The translations under genes and the position numbers were made by a program. 64,000 nt of DNA from Banduia mediterranea (lineage in GTDB: Bacteria; Pseudomonadota; Gammaproteobacteria; Nevskiales; Nevskiaceae). The DNA lies in NCBI RefSeq assembly GCF_031846245.1, contig NZ_JAVRIC010000012.1, positions 1 through 64,000 on the forward strand, read 5' to 3'. Below the pieces are notes generated by a model. The model had not been told where the DNA came from. It saw only the letters and a list, made by a program, of their open reading frames with translations, and did not search any database. This document shows, piece by piece, positions 16,716 through 26,361 of the stretch; the first letter of the stretch is position 1, and each line of letters opens with the position of its first letter.

Positions 16716-17963
16716 ATGTACAAACCCCTCGAACTGTTCATCGGCCTGCGCTACACGCGGGCCAAGCGGCGCAATCACTTCATTTCGTTCATCTCCGCCG
16801 CTTCGATGGCGGGGATCGCCATCGGCGTGATGGCGCTGATCACGGTGCTGTCGGTGATGAACGGCTTCGAGCAGGAACTGCGCAACCGCATCCTCGGCAT
16901 GGCCTCGCATGCGACGATCTCGGCGTTTCGCGGCGGGCTGGAGGAATGGCCGGTGATCGCCGAGGCCGCGCAGAAGCATCAGGAAGTCGAAGCGGTGGCA
17001 CCGTACATCGACGGTGAGGGCATGGTGCGGGTCGGCGGTGAGCTGTCGGGCACACTGCTTCGCGGCGTGCTGCCGGACATGGAGGCGCAGGTCTCCGACG
17101 TCTCCGCCCACATGAAGGCCGGCTCGCTGGATTCGCTGCAGGCCGGTGAGTACAAGATCGTGCTCGGCGCCGAGCTGGCACGCGCGCTGGGCATCGGCGT
17201 AGGCGACAAGGTGGATCTGATGATTCCGCAGGCCAGCGTCACGCCGGCCGGGGTGTTGCCGCGCTTCCGTCGTTTCACCGTGGGCGGTGTGTTCGAAGTC
17301 GGCATGTACGAATTCGATCGCGGTCTGGTGATGATCCATCTGCAGGACGCCCAGGCTCTGCTGCGCATGGGTGAAACGGTCAGCGGCGTGCGCCTGAAAC
17401 TGCACGACCTGTTTCAGGCGCCGCGTGTGTCGCGCGAGGTCGCGGCCGATCTGCCGGGGCTCTACTACGTGTCCGACTGGACGCGGCAGCACTCCAATTT
17501 CTTCAGCGCCGTGCGCACCGAGAAGATGGTGATGTTCATCATTCTTTCGCTGATCGTCGGCGTGGCCGCGTTCAACATCGTCTCCACACTGGTGATGGTG
17601 GTGCAGGACAAGCAGGCCGACATCGCGATACTGCGCACGCTCGGCGCCTCGCCTCGAACCGTGCTGGGCGTGTTCATGGTGCAGGGCACCTTGATCGGCC
17701 TGATCGGTACGCTGTTCGGCGTGGTACTCGGCGTGCTTCTGGCGATCAACGTACCGACGCTGGTGCCTTTCCTGGAAAGGCTGACCAATCACCAGTTTCT
17801 GGATCCCTCGGTGTACTACATCAGCAAGCTGCCCTCGCAACTCGAATCGACCGACGTGGTGCGCATCGCCCTGATGTCCTTCGTGCTGGCGGTGTTGTCG
17901 GGACTGTATCCGGCCTGGCGCGCGTCGCGCGTGATGCCGGCGGAGGCGCTGCGCTATGAATGA
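16716..17963 (+). CDS. Lipoprotein-releasing ABC transporter permease (LolC/LolE family)
   Basis: A 415-residue inner-membrane permease that extracts outer-membrane-bound lipoproteins and hands them to LolA. It has an N-terminal helix with [20 protein letters not shown], a large periplasmic domain (about 55-265) and three C-terminal helices, including [20 protein letters not shown]. Only one permease gene accompanies lolD, suggesting a homodimeric (LolF/LolC-E hybrid type) transporter rather than the E. coli LolCDE set, though a partner could be elsewhere. It overlaps lolD by 8 bp. Confidence 0.92.
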   Translation: MYKPLELFIGLRYTRAKRRNHFISFISAASMAGIAIGVMALITVLSVMNGFEQELRNRILGMASHATISAFRGGLEEWPVIAEAAQKHQEVEAVAPYIDGEGMVRVGGELSGTLLRGVLPDMEAQVSDVSAHMKAGSLDSLQAGEYKIVLGAELARALGIGVGDKVDLMIPQASVTPAGVLPRFRRFTVGGVFEVGMYEFDRGLVMIHLQDAQALLRMGETVSGVRLKLHDLFQAPRVSREVAADLPGLYYVSDWTRQHSNFFSAVRTEKMVMFIILSLIVGVAAFNIVSTLVMVVQDKQADIAILRTLGASPRTVLGVFMVQGTLIGLIGTLFGVVLGVLLAINVPTLVPFLERLTNHQFLDPSVYYISKLPSQLESTDVVRIALMSFVLAVLSGLYPAWRASRVMPAEALRYE

Positions 17964-18675
17964 TCGGGCGATGGGGGCGCCGCAAGCGGTGGTGGTGCAC
18001 GCCCAGGGCCTGTGCAAGACCTTCAAGGACGCACGCGTCAATCTGCAGGTCTTGCGCGACATCGATTTCGAACTGCGTCGCGGCGACTGTGTAGCCATCG
18101 TCGGCGCCTCGGGTTCCGGCAAATCCACCCTGCTGCACCTGCTCGGCGGCCTCGACGCGCCGAGCGCCGGCGAAGTCTGGGTGGAAGGCGAGAACATGGC
18201 GAAACTGTCCGACGCCGCGCGCGGGCGGCTGCGCAACCGTTCGATGGGTTTCGTCTACCAGTTTCATCACCTGCTGCCGGAGTTCACGGCGCTCGAGAAC
18301 GTGGCCATGCCGCTGCTGATTCGCGGCCTCAAGGTGCCCAAGGCGCGCGAGACGGCAGCGGAGCTGCTGGGTCGGGTCGGGCTCGGCGAACGGCTCGAAC
18401 ACAAGCCGGGCGAACTTTCGGGCGGCGAGCGCCAACGTGCCGCAGTGGCGCGTGCCTTGGTGACTCGGCCGGCCTGCGTGCTGGCCGATGAGCCGACCGG
18501 AAATCTGGACACGGATACGGCGGCCCGCGTGTTCGAACTGATGCTGGAACTGAACCGGGAACTGGGAACCAGTCTGGTCGTGGTGACGCACGATCCAGTG
18601 CTGGCCTCGCGCATGGATCGCGTATGGATGCTGGACCACGGACATCTGCGTCTGCGGGAGGCCGCGCCGGCCTGA
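17956..18675 (+). CDS. lolD: Lipoprotein-releasing system ATP-binding protein
   Basis: The 239-residue ABC ATPase that powers lipoprotein release. It shows Walker A ([16 protein letters not shown]), the Q-loop in [21 protein letters not shown] (typical of LolD), the signature [15 protein letters not shown], Walker B ([12 protein letters not shown]) and the switch His (VVVTHD). It overlaps the permease gene by 8 bp and comEC by about 50 bp, so the three genes look like one transcript. Confidence 0.95.
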   Translation: MNDRAMGAPQAVVVHAQGLCKTFKDARVNLQVLRDIDFELRRGDCVAIVGASGSGKSTLLHLLGGLDAPSAGEVWVEGENMAKLSDAARGRLRNRSMGFVYQFHHLLPEFTALENVAMPLLIRGLKVPKARETAAELLGRVGLGERLEHKPGELSGGERQRAAVARALVTRPACVLADEPTGNLDTDTAARVFELMLELNRELGTSLVVVTHDPVLASRMDRVWMLDHGHLRLREAAPA

Positions 18676-20891
18676 TCGCGGCCTTCGTCGCCGGTGTGCT
18701 GCTGGTTCAGCAGCTGCCGGCCTTGCCGCCGCTGGCCGTGTTGCCGGCGCTGTTGTTGCCGCTGCCGGTGCTGGGCCGCTGGCGTTGGCCGTATGCGGTT
18801 CTGGTGCTGGCCGCGACCCTGACGATCCTGCGTGCCGACCTTCGCCTTGCCGACCGCTGGCCACCATCGCGGCATGGCGAGGACGTGGTGCTGCGAGCCT
18901 GGATCGACGGTCTGCCGGAACGTGAGTTCGGGGATTGGCGCTTCGTGGTGCGGCCCGGCGACCGCGATCTTCCCCAACGCATACGCGTCAGTTGGTACCG
19001 CAGTCAGGCGCCATTGCGCGCCGGCCAGTGCTGGGACTTCACGCTGAGGCTGCGCACACCGCATGGCTCACTCAATCCTGGCGGTCTCGACTACGAACGC
19101 TGGCTGTTCTCCAACCACTACGGCGCCACCGCCTATGTCCGCGAGGCGAGCCGCTGCGCGGACAGTGACCGGCACTGGGGCGTGGACCCGATTCGCCAGA
19201 CGCTTTCCGACCGGCTGCACGCTGGGTTGCCGCAACATCCCGGCCTGCCGCTGCTGAACGCGCTGCTGATCGGCGATCGTTCCGGACTCGGCGACGAGGA
19301 CTGGCGCGTGCTGCGCGAGAGCGGCACCAGTCATCTGGTCGCGATATCGGGGCTGCACGTGGCGCTGATCGCCGGTGTGGCGTTCTGGCTGATGCGTTGG
19401 GCCTGGGCCTTGTGGCCGCGCCTGTGTCTGTTGTGGCCGGCGCAGCGCGTGGCAGCGATCACCGCTGCGCTGGCGGCCGCCGCTTACTCGGCGATGGCCG
19501 GATTTTCGCTGCCGACCTTGCGTGCCCTGCTGATGTTGCTGGTGTTCGTCGTCGCCAGTCTGCTCGGGCGTTTGAGTTCGTCGTTCATCACTTTGGGGCT
19601 GGCCGCGGTCGTGGTGCTGCTGCTCGATCCGTTCGCGGCGCTGGCGCCGGGCTTCTGGCTGTCGTTCGGGGCGGTGGCGGCGATCCTCTATGTGGTCTCT
19701 GGCCGCGCGGCGCCAGCGACACCGTATCGGGGATTTCTGCGACTGCAGGCCGTACTCGGGCTGCTGCTGATTCCCGCCAGCCTGTGGTACTTCGATGGCG
19801 CCAGCCTGATTGCGCCGATCGTCAATCTGCTGGCCGTACCGTTGTTCGCGATCGTGCTGCCGGTGCTGTTGCTGGCGACCGGGCTCGCGCTGTGCTGGGA
19901 CGTCATGCTGCCGCTGCTGGGCGTTTGCGCCAGTGCGCTGGCGCAGCTGATGCAGGGGCTGGCCTGGCTGGTCGATCATCTCACCTGGGCCTGGCAGCCA
20001 CTGACCGTCAATGGATTTTCCGTGTTGCTGGCCGCCGCCGGCGTGCTGCTGCTGGCGGCGCCGCGCGGCCTGCCCCTGCGGGTGCTGGGTCTGTTGCTGT
20101 GTGTGCCGCTGCTGTTCCCGCCGAAACAATCGCCCGAGCAAGGCTTTCGCCTGACGGCGCTCGATGTCGGGCAGGGGCTGGCGGTGGTGGTGCGCACGAA
20201 AACCCACACCCTGGTCTACGACGCCGGCCCGGCCTACGCCGGCGGTTTCGATGCCGGCGACATGGTGGTGGCGCCGTACCTGCGCTCGCAAGGCGTGCGG
20301 CGCGTCGACCGGCTCATGCTGTCGCACGGCGATAACGATCATGCCGGCGGTGTCGCGGCGATCCGCGCGGCGCTGCCGGTGGTGTCGGAGCTGGGCGTCG
20401 AGCGGCCGTGTCGCGCCGGCGCGCGCTGGAACTGGGATGGTGTGCAGTTCCGCGTGCTGCATCCGGATGTCGCACTGGTAAGCGGGTCCGACAACAACCG
20501 GTCCTGCGTACTGCGCATCGACGCGCCGCAAGGTAGCGCCCTGCTCAGCGGTGATATTGAACGCGAAGCGGAGTCACACCTGCTGTCGACGATGCCGGAC
20601 GCGCTCGCCGCCGACCTGCTGCTGGCGCCGCACCATGGCAGCCGCACCTCGTCCAGCGAGGCCTTCGTCCATGCCGTCTCCCCACGGCTGGTGATTTTCG
20701 CGGCCGGTTGGCGGCATCACTTCGGGCATCCGCATCCGGAGGTTGTGGCGCGCTATCGCGCGCTCGGGGCGGACATGGCGACGACCGGTGTCGAGGGTGC
20801 CGTGAGTGTTCGTTTCGAAGGAGTAGGGCGGCCGGTGCAGCGCTGGCGGCGGACGCACCGTCGTTACTGGAACGCGCCCGCCGAGCCCTGA
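18624..20891 (+). CDS. comEC: DNA internalization-related competence protein ComEC/Rec2
   Basis: The inner-membrane channel for single-stranded DNA uptake. The 755-residue product has N-terminal helices, an OB-like domain (about 85-170), the Competence domain with [19 protein letters not shown] (about 238), about eight further helices, and a C-terminal metallo-beta-lactamase-like domain starting [14 protein letters not shown], with the metal motif [10 protein letters not shown] and [16 protein letters not shown] 18624 lies inside lolD in another frame; a later start is possible because the first 16 residues are not typical. Its presence suggests potential natural competence. Confidence 0.92.
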   Translation: MDAGPRTSASAGGRAGLIAAFVAGVLLVQQLPALPPLAVLPALLLPLPVLGRWRWPYAVLVLAATLTILRADLRLADRWPPSRHGEDVVLRAWIDGLPEREFGDWRFVVRPGDRDLPQRIRVSWYRSQAPLRAGQCWDFTLRLRTPHGSLNPGGLDYERWLFSNHYGATAYVREASRCADSDRHWGVDPIRQTLSDRLHAGLPQHPGLPLLNALLIGDRSGLGDEDWRVLRESGTSHLVAISGLHVALIAGVAFWLMRWAWALWPRLCLLWPAQRVAAITAALAAAAYSAMAGFSLPTLRALLMLLVFVVASLLGRLSSSFITLGLAAVVVLLLDPFAALAPGFWLSFGAVAAILYVVSGRAAPATPYRGFLRLQAVLGLLLIPASLWYFDGASLIAPIVNLLAVPLFAIVLPVLLLATGLALCWDVMLPLLGVCASALAQLMQGLAWLVDHLTWAWQPLTVNGFSVLLAAAGVLLLAAPRGLPLRVLGLLLCVPLLFPPKQSPEQGFRLTALDVGQGLAVVVRTKTHTLVYDAGPAYAGGFDAGDMVVAPYLRSQGVRRVDRLMLSHGDNDHAGGVAAIRAALPVVSELGVERPCRAGARWNWDGVQFRVLHPDVALVSGSDNNRSCVLRIDAPQGSALLSGDIEREAESHLLSTMPDALAADLLLAPHHGSRTSSSEAFVHAVSPRLVIFAAGWRHHFGHPHPEVVARYRALGADMATTGVEGAVSVRFEGVGRPVQRWRRTHRRYWNAPAEP

Positions 20892-20981
20892 TCCGCCCAG
20901 GCCTCGCGTAATCCCTAGCTGGACCGAGGTCCGGCAGGGGTTTAGTTTTGTCGGCACGTCAGCACATTTGCGAGATCGACG

Positions 20982-21929
20982 ATGAACGTGTCCGGAGCCG
21001 TCTCAGGAAGCAGTACCGATGCCGCACAGCGTGCCGCTGCAATGGCGGCGCTGGACGGGGCCGACCGCCAGTGGCCCGATCCGCGAGCTGCCACGGGCTT
21101 GATGCCGGCCAGCAACGAAGCCTATTTCCACCCGCAGTACGCTACGCTGATGCGCGAGCAATTCGGCATCGGCCCGGGCGTGTCGATGGTGAGCTTCTCG
21201 GAGAGCGTCGCCGGCACTGCGCGACAGCCGATCGATCTGGAACTGGCGCAGCTCGCGCAGGATGTCTACGACGTCAACGGCCAGGGCATCGACGGCTGGA
21301 GCCGGCTCGACGGTGACGCCCTGCGCGCCGCCGGTATCGACCCCGGCACGCTCGAAGACAGCGACAGCGGACTGCGCGCCGCGATCTACCAGAACGACGA
21401 AGGGGAGACCGTTCTCGCGTTCGCGGGCTCCAATGACGGACCGGACTGGCTCAACAATCTGCAACAGGGCATCGGCATGGACGCCGAGCAATACGATCAG
21501 GCCACGGCGCTGGCGCGCCGCGCCGCCGTGGCCTTCGGTGATGAGCTGGTGATCGTCGGGCACTCGCTGGGCGGCGGTCTCGCCTCCGCTGCCTCGCTGG
21601 CCACCGGCAACAGCGCCGTGACCTTCAATGCGGCGGGGCTTTCGGACAACACCATCGAAGACCTCGGCCTGGTGCCGGATGCGGCGCGCGAGACTGCCGA
21701 AGCCGGCCAGATTCGTCGCTACAACATCGAAGGCGAAATCCTCACCTGGGAACAGGAAGATGCCTACGGCGATTCCTGGATCCTGCCGGATGCCCTGGGC
21801 CATGAGGTCGAAATGGCTGATCCCGACCCGCTGGGCGGCCTTTCCAGCTTGTGGCCGCCAAACGTGATCGGGCACCGGATCGAGCTGCACGGCATGGGCT
21901 CGGTGCTGGATGCGATGCGCGCCGGTTGA
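20982..21929 (+). CDS. Lipase-like alpha/beta hydrolase (class 3/DUF2974-like)
   Basis: A 315-residue predicted lipase. The nucleophile elbow is VIVGHSLGGGLASAA with Ser195. The preceding block (AIYQNDEGETVLAFAGSNDG, then DWLNNLQQGIG) is typical of class 3/Mbeg1-like lipases. Likely acid and base are in the segments AYGDSWI or MADPDPLGG (about 262-284) and NVIGHRIELHG (His298). There is no signal peptide or membrane helix, so export would need a dedicated secretion system. It is followed by an ankyrin-repeat lipoprotein 97 bp downstream. The N-terminal 80 residues are unassigned. Substrate and cellular role are not known. Confidence 0.82.
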   Translation: MNVSGAVSGSSTDAAQRAAAMAALDGADRQWPDPRAATGLMPASNEAYFHPQYATLMREQFGIGPGVSMVSFSESVAGTARQPIDLELAQLAQDVYDVNGQGIDGWSRLDGDALRAAGIDPGTLEDSDSGLRAAIYQNDEGETVLAFAGSNDGPDWLNNLQQGIGMDAEQYDQATALARRAAVAFGDELVIVGHSLGGGLASAASLATGNSAVTFNAAGLSDNTIEDLGLVPDAARETAEAGQIRRYNIEGEILTWEQEDAYGDSWILPDALGHEVEMADPDPLGGLSSLWPPNVIGHRIELHGMGSVLDAMRAG

Positions 21930-22026
21930 TCGCACACATTGACAAGGTCTGCTCCGGACCGCGAGGATCAAGGCAGATGGAGCTGCACGGGCGCCGCTGT
22001 CGGCCGTCCGTCACCTTGAGAGACCG

Positions 22027-22764
22027 ATGCTGCGACTGATCGCGAACCTGGGCGTGCTGGCCGCGCTCATCGTTCTGTCGGTGGGCTGTGGCGATGCGGC
22101 GACACCCGGGAAAGCCATGCCGTCCGGATTTACCGAGCCCAGGAATATCGTGCTGGCCGAGGCAGTGGCGGCCAATGACGTGGAGGGCGTGCAGGCTGCG
22201 ATCCGGGCGGGCGGCGACGTGAATGCACGGGGGGAAGAAGGCGTGGGCCTGCTGCATTGGGCGATTCTCAATCGCGCACCCGATGCGCTCGGAGCCCTGC
22301 TCGATGCCGGTGCCGACCCCCTGGTCACCACCGAGGCCGGACGCGCCGCCATGCACTATGCCGCCGTGGCGGATGATCCCGCGTATCTGAAAGTGCTGCT
22401 GTCGCGCGGCGCATCCACCGAGGTCCGCAACAGCCGCAACGGCCACACGCCGATTTTCGACGCCGTGGGGGGGCGCGGCGCCGAATCGCTGAGCCTGCTG
22501 ATCGAAGCCGGAGCGGACGTCAATGCCGCTGCGCCGATGGGCGATACGCCGCTGCATGAGGCCGCTTCGGTCGGTGATTTCGATGGTGTGAAGCGCCTGC
22601 TCGAAGCGGGTGCCGATCCGTGGGCACGCAACGCGCAGAAGGCTACGTTCCAGGCCTATCTCAGGGTCGGGCCCGCCGAATCCGCTTATACCGAGAAGGC
22701 GCAGCGCCAGCGCGAGGCCATCCGCAACTGGCTGCGTGCGCAGCGCATCGAAGTCGACTTCTGA
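22027..22764 (+). CDS. Ankyrin-repeat lipoprotein
   Basis: A 245-residue predicted lipoprotein. The signal segment (LIANLGVLAALIVLSVGC) ends in a lipobox with Cys21, so it should be anchored facing the periplasm. About five ankyrin repeats follow (residues 40-220), with hallmark AIRAGGDVNAR, LLDAGADPLVT, LIEAGADVNAAAPMGDTPLHEAA and LLEAGADPWAR. Ankyrin proteins act in protein binding. Its position directly after a lipase lacking a signal peptide suggests it may bind or neutralise that enzyme, which is my inference. GAGAG precedes the ATG. Confidence 0.88.
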   Translation: MLRLIANLGVLAALIVLSVGCGDAATPGKAMPSGFTEPRNIVLAEAVAANDVEGVQAAIRAGGDVNARGEEGVGLLHWAILNRAPDALGALLDAGADPLVTTEAGRAAMHYAAVADDPAYLKVLLSRGASTEVRNSRNGHTPIFDAVGGRGAESLSLLIEAGADVNAAAPMGDTPLHEAASVGDFDGVKRLLEAGADPWARNAQKATFQAYLRVGPAESAYTEKAQRQREAIRNWLRAQRIEVDF

Positions 22765-22813
22765 GCGGCCTACTGTTGGCGCTCAGCGCTCAGAAGGATG
22801 CGCAAGCCCGCGT

Positions 22814-23290
22814 CTATAGTTTCGTGGGATTCGGCACGTCGCCGTAGACGGCGAGCGGGTCGAAAGTCTTTTCGGATTCCCGGAACAGCAGGCCGCGTTC
22901 GAAGTCGCCGGGTCCGGTCGGAATCTCCCGGTAGAAGCAGGAACGGTAGCCCACGTGGCAACTCGCGTCGCCGGCCACTTCCACTCGCAACCAGATCGCG
23001 TCCTGATCGTCGTCGATGCGCAGTTCCACCACTTTCTGCACCAGCCCGCTGGTGGCGCCCTTGTGCCACAGCACCTGCCGGCTACGGCTGAAGTAGTGCG
23101 CTTCGCCGGTGGCGATGGTGCGCTTGAGCGCCTCGGCATTCATGTAGCCCAGCATCAGCACTTCGCCGGTGGCGGCGGCGGTCGTCACGCAGGGCAGCAG
23201 ACCGTGCTCGTCGAACTTGGGCGCCAGTTCGGTGCCTTCTTCGACTTGCTCGATCGTCCTGCGTGCGTGGAAGTGGATGTCCTCGGCCAT
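22814..23290 (-). CDS. hisI: Phosphoribosyl-AMP cyclohydrolase, stand-alone paralogue
   Basis: Opens the purine ring of phosphoribosyl-AMP in histidine synthesis. The 158-residue protein has no HisE domain and no his genes nearby. Motifs: [29 protein letters not shown] and the zinc cysteines Cys111 and Cys118 ([15 protein letters not shown]). The usual DCDxDA box reads DDDQDA here, so the third zinc ligand Cys is Asp94. It diverges from zur across 43 bp containing a Zur-like palindrome. Such Zur-linked HisI paralogues are known as zinc-starvation back-ups. I place the start at ATG 23290, where the family begins. Confidence 0.9.
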   Translation of the reverse strand: MAEDIHFHARRTIEQVEEGTELAPKFDEHGLLPCVTTAAATGEVLMLGYMNAEALKRTIATGEAHYFSRSRQVLWHKGATSGLVQKVVELRIDDDQDAIWLRVEVAGDASCHVGYRSCFYREIPTGPGDFERGLLFRESEKTFDPLAVYGDVPNPTKL

Positions 23291-23316
23291 GATTGGGGCG
23301 GTGCGCAAAGGGCGCG

Positions 23317-23326
23317 TGTTATAACA
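23317..23326. promoter_or_regulatory. Candidate Zur operator between hisI and zur
   Basis: TGTTATAACA is a perfect 10-bp palindrome, the only A+T-rich stretch in the 43-bp divergent gap. It resembles gammaproteobacterial Zur operators, which centre on GTTAT/ATAAC half-sites. It ends 7 bp before the zur ATG and lies 27 bp from the hisI ATG, so one bound dimer could control both genes. Confidence 0.65.
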
Positions 23327-23333
23327 TAGGACC

Positions 23334-23822
23334 ATGACGCGCGCGAACAGCCGAAAAACCACACAAAAGCCGCGCCCGGCCAAGCTCGCCGCGGCCCGTT
23401 TCGACGAAATCGAAATCCAGTGCGAACAGCGCGGCCTGCGTCTAACCGAGATGCGGCGCGAGGCCTATCTGCTGCTTGCCGAAAAAAATGCGCCACTGTC
23501 GGCCTACGACCTGCTGGAAGGCCTGGAAGCCCGGGTTGGCCGCAAGCTCGCGCCACCCACCGTGTACCGCGCGCTGGATTTCCTGCTGGAGCAGGGCTTC
23601 ATCCACCGTATCGCTTCCAGCAGCAAATACCTCACCTGCGACCATCCGGGCGAGGCGCATGAAAGTATCTATTTCATGTGCAGCAACTGCGGCACCGCCC
23701 GCGAGATCGAGGACACGCGCATCGCCAAACTGCTGTCCGAGGACGCCAGCGGCGTCGGTTTCTCACCGCAGCGTCACGTCGTCGAGGTTCAGGGCGTGTG
23801 CAAGGACTGCGGGACTGCCTAA
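23334..23822 (+). CDS. zur: Fur-family zinc uptake regulator
   Basis: A 162-residue metalloregulator of the Fur superfamily. The winged-helix segment [21 protein letters not shown] matches the E. coli Zur helix almost exactly, which separates it from Fur. Structural zinc cysteines are Cys116/Cys119 (FMCSNCG) and Cys156/Cys159 (GVCKDCG), and Cys102-Asp-His is in the expected regulatory zinc site (TCDHP). With zinc bound it should repress genes of zinc uptake and zinc sparing. It diverges from the hisI paralogue and probably autoregulates through the shared palindrome. AGGA lies just upstream of the ATG. Confidence 0.92.
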   Translation: MTRANSRKTTQKPRPAKLAAARFDEIEIQCEQRGLRLTEMRREAYLLLAEKNAPLSAYDLLEGLEARVGRKLAPPTVYRALDFLLEQGFIHRIASSSKYLTCDHPGEAHESIYFMCSNCGTAREIEDTRIAKLLSEDASGVGFSPQRHVVEVQGVCKDCGTA

Positions 23823-23830
23823 ATGAGCGT

Positions 23831-23914
23831 TTTCGCGCAAAGACGCGAAGAGCGCCAAGAAGGTTTCAAAAATGCTTCCGCTTTTCCTTGGCGACTTGGC
23901 GCCTCGGCGCGAGC
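23831..23914. repeat. CGCAAAG-type palindromic dispersed repeat, copy 2
   Basis: TTTCGCGCAAAGACGCGAAG with AGCGCCAAG is mirrored by CCTTGGCGACTTGGCGCCTCGGCGCGAG, forming a long imperfect palindrome. It shares TTTCGCGCAAAGACGC and the overall layout with 7537-7620. It fills the gap between the convergent zur and queD-like genes and may serve as a bidirectional transcription end. Confidence 0.65.
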
Positions 23915-23938
23915 CCCAAAAGCGCATGGGGTACCCGC

Positions 23939-24775
23939 TCAGAGCCGCGCCACCGCGCCCTTCATGACCCCTTCGTAAGCACGCACCTCGATCTCCGCGC
24001 CAGGGCGCAGTTCGGCCACGCGCCGCGCAATGTGCTCGGCGATGCGCTCCACGGTGCTGTCGGCGTCCAGCAGATCGCTGCGGGTTTCCGGCATCGCCAG
24101 TTCGAAGCGACCTTCGGCCGAGTCATATCCGTAGCGGATGCGGCCGTTGCCGCGCGCGATGATGTCCTCGCGGCTGCCGAGATAGATGTCGGTCCAGCGC
24201 ATCGCCCATTCCGTTTCGAGTTCACTGTCGCGCTCGCCGTTCACGCGGATGTGCAGGCGCGAGCGGTGTCCATGTGCAATCCGCTGGCACAGGCCGTTGT
24301 GTTTCTTCAGGCCGTGCACGTAGTGATAGAAGATGCCGTCGATGTCCTCATGGTGCAGCCGCAGGTCGATCGCATCGACGCTGGGCGGAACGATTCCGAG
24401 GAAGCTCGGCGCCAGGAAGGTGCCGATCGCGACGGGGTCGATCTCCGCGGTGTCGAGCAGGCTCACCGCCGCCGGCGGCGACACATGTTCGATCGCGCCG
24501 AGGTCCGACTTGAAGATCAGTTGCGTGCGCTCGATCGTCTCGTCGAATTGCAATTCGGGCGCGAGACGGGGAACCAGCAGGGTGTGATCGACGCTGGAAT
24601 CGATGGCGCGCTTGAGGCGTCGCTTGACCTCGCCGAAGTCGAGCACCATGGACTGGTCATCCAGCTCGCCGTGCAGTTCCACGTCCACGATCCAGCTTTC
24701 GCCGACCAGGCCGCGCGCGGCATCAAGAATTGCGCTGTCGATGACAGTCAGGTGTTCGACGAAAAGGCTGGTCAC
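23939..24775 (-). CDS. Tandem 6-carboxytetrahydropterin synthase/6-PTPS-like protein
   Basis: A 278-residue protein of the T-fold QueD/PTPS family, about twice the usual length. The first half has the family's C-terminal pattern without zinc ligands (LVGESWIVDVELHGELDD, MVLDFGEVKRR, VDHTLLV). The second half carries the active-site pattern: His154, the nucleophile position Cys163 in KKHNGLCQ, and the zinc pair His168/His170 in AHGHRSRLHI. Such enzymes act in queuosine or other pterin pathways; this long type has no assigned reaction that I know. It converges on zur, so a zinc link is possible but no operator is visible before its start. Confidence 0.8.
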   Translation of the reverse strand: MTSLFVEHLTVIDSAILDAARGLVGESWIVDVELHGELDDQSMVLDFGEVKRRLKRAIDSSVDHTLLVPRLAPELQFDETIERTQLIFKSDLGAIEHVSPPAAVSLLDTAEIDPVAIGTFLAPSFLGIVPPSVDAIDLRLHHEDIDGIFYHYVHGLKKHNGLCQRIAHGHRSRLHIRVNGERDSELETEWAMRWTDIYLGSREDIIARGNGRIRYGYDSAEGRFELAMPETRSDLLDADSTVERIAEHIARRVAELRPGAEIEVRAYEGVMKGAVARL

Positions 24776-24887
24776 AAGGATTCAAGGGCCGGACGAACAG
24801 GCATTCTACAGCCTGTCGACGCGGGCATCCTGTAAACTGCAGGGCTCTTTTCGCCCCGTCCGGCGCCGCACGCACAACCTCTTCGAA

Positions 24888-26306
24888 ATGTCCATCGTCA
24901 CTCGCTTCGCCCCCAGCCCGACCGGATTTCTCCATATCGGCGGTGCCCGCACCGCGCTGTTCTCCTACCTGTATGCCAGGCGCCGTGGCGGCAGGTTTCT
25001 GCTGCGCATCGAGGATACCGACCGCGAGCGCTCGACCCAGTCGGCGGTGGACGCGATCTTCGAGGGCATGGCCTGGCTGGGCCTGAAGTCCGACTTCGAG
25101 ATCGTCTACCAGACGCAGCGCTTCGATCGGTATCGCGAGGTGATTGCGCAGATGCTCGAAGCCGGGACGGCCTATCACTGCTATGCCTCGAAAGAAGAGC
25201 TGGACGCCCTGCGCGCGCAGCAGCAGGCCAACAGGGAAAAGCCGCGCTATGACGGCCGCTGGCGTCCCGAGCCCGGCAAGACCTTGCCGGCGCCGCCGGA
25301 CGGCGTGAAGCCGGTGGTGCGCTTCCGCAACCCGGTCGATGGCGATGTGGTGATCGACGATCTCATCAAGGGCCGGATCACGGTGGCCAACCGCGAGCTG
25401 GACGATCTCATCATCGCCCGCGCCGACGGCACGCCCACGTATAACTTCTGCGTGGTGGTGGACGATCTGGACATGGGGATCAGCCATGTCATTCGCGGTG
25501 ACGATCACGTCAACAACACGCCGCGCCAGATGAACATCTTCCGCGCGCTCGGCGCCGAGCCGCCGGCCTACGCGCATGTGTCGATGATACTCGGCGGCGA
25601 CGGTGCCAAGCTGTCCAAGCGTCATGGCGCGCTCGGCGTGATGGAGTATCGCGCCATGGGATTCCTGCCGGAGGCGATGCTCAATTATCTGGTGCGCCTC
25701 GGCTGGAGTCATGGCGACCAGGAGCTGTTCACGCGCGAGGAAATGGAGCGGTACTTCGACTTCGACCACGTCTCGTCCGCGCCGGCGCGATTCGACATGG
25801 AGAAGGCCTACTGGGTCAACCACCAGTATCTGAAGACCGCCGATCTGGCGGTGGTGGAACCCGAATTCGACTGGCATCTGCGCCGGATGAATCTGGATCC
25901 GGCGGCCGGTCCGGCACTGTCCGAGGTGATTCTGGCGCAGCGCGAGCGCTGCCGCACGCTGCTGGAAATGGCCGAGAAATCCGCCTTTCTGTATTCGGAG
26001 ATCGAGTCCTACAACGAAAAGGATGCTTCCAAGCATCTGACGATCGCCGCCGCCGACATCCTCAAGGCGCTGATCGAGCGGCTCGGCGCGCTACCGGTCT
26101 GGGACGCCGAAGCCATCCACGGCGCCGTTCATGGCGTGGCCGAAATGCACGGCGTCGGCCTCGGCAAGGTGGCGCAGCCGATCCGTGTCGCCGTGGCCGG
26201 CATGGCGGTGTCGCCGCCGATCGACGAAACCCTGCGTCTGCTGGGGCGCGATCGAACAATCATGCGCCTCGGCGCCGCACTGAATCACATCGGTTTGAGA
26301 GCATAA
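24888..26306 (+). CDS. gltX: Glutamate--tRNA ligase
   Basis: A 472-residue class I synthetase charging tRNA-Glu. It begins [20 protein letters not shown] (HIGH equivalent His16) and has [12 protein letters not shown] and the KMSKS equivalent KLSKRHGA. The following anticodon-binding domain is full length. The length and the [14 protein letters not shown] segments fit the bacterial discriminating or non-discriminating type; which one cannot be told here. ATG 24888 is where the family begins; the frame extends upstream without support. thrS follows after 55 bp and may be cotranscribed. Confidence 0.95.
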   Translation: MSIVTRFAPSPTGFLHIGGARTALFSYLYARRRGGRFLLRIEDTDRERSTQSAVDAIFEGMAWLGLKSDFEIVYQTQRFDRYREVIAQMLEAGTAYHCYASKEELDALRAQQQANREKPRYDGRWRPEPGKTLPAPPDGVKPVVRFRNPVDGDVVIDDLIKGRITVANRELDDLIIARADGTPTYNFCVVVDDLDMGISHVIRGDDHVNNTPRQMNIFRALGAEPPAYAHVSMILGGDGAKLSKRHGALGVMEYRAMGFLPEAMLNYLVRLGWSHGDQELFTREEMERYFDFDHVSSAPARFDMEKAYWVNHQYLKTADLAVVEPEFDWHLRRMNLDPAAGPALSEVILAQRERCRTLLEMAEKSAFLYSEIESYNEKDASKHLTIAAADILKALIERLGALPVWDAEAIHGAVHGVAEMHGVGLGKVAQPIRVAVAGMAVSPPIDETLRLLGRDRTIMRLGAALNHIGLRA

Positions 26307-26361
26307 GCAACCGCGCGCCTTTCCCCCTCGGAGGAAGGCGTCCAAAGCGACACAAGAAGAC

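Noticed and set aside
16209-18236. A 675-codon minus-strand open frame opposite phoX, the lol permease and the start of lolD
   Set aside because: It is His/Arg-rich with no domain and lies exactly antisense to clear genes and across the phoX terminator; it is a GC-rich mirror frame.
20574-20957. Minus-strand frame across the comEC end as a lipase regulator
   Set aside because: Entirely antisense to comEC coding sequence and without any motif.
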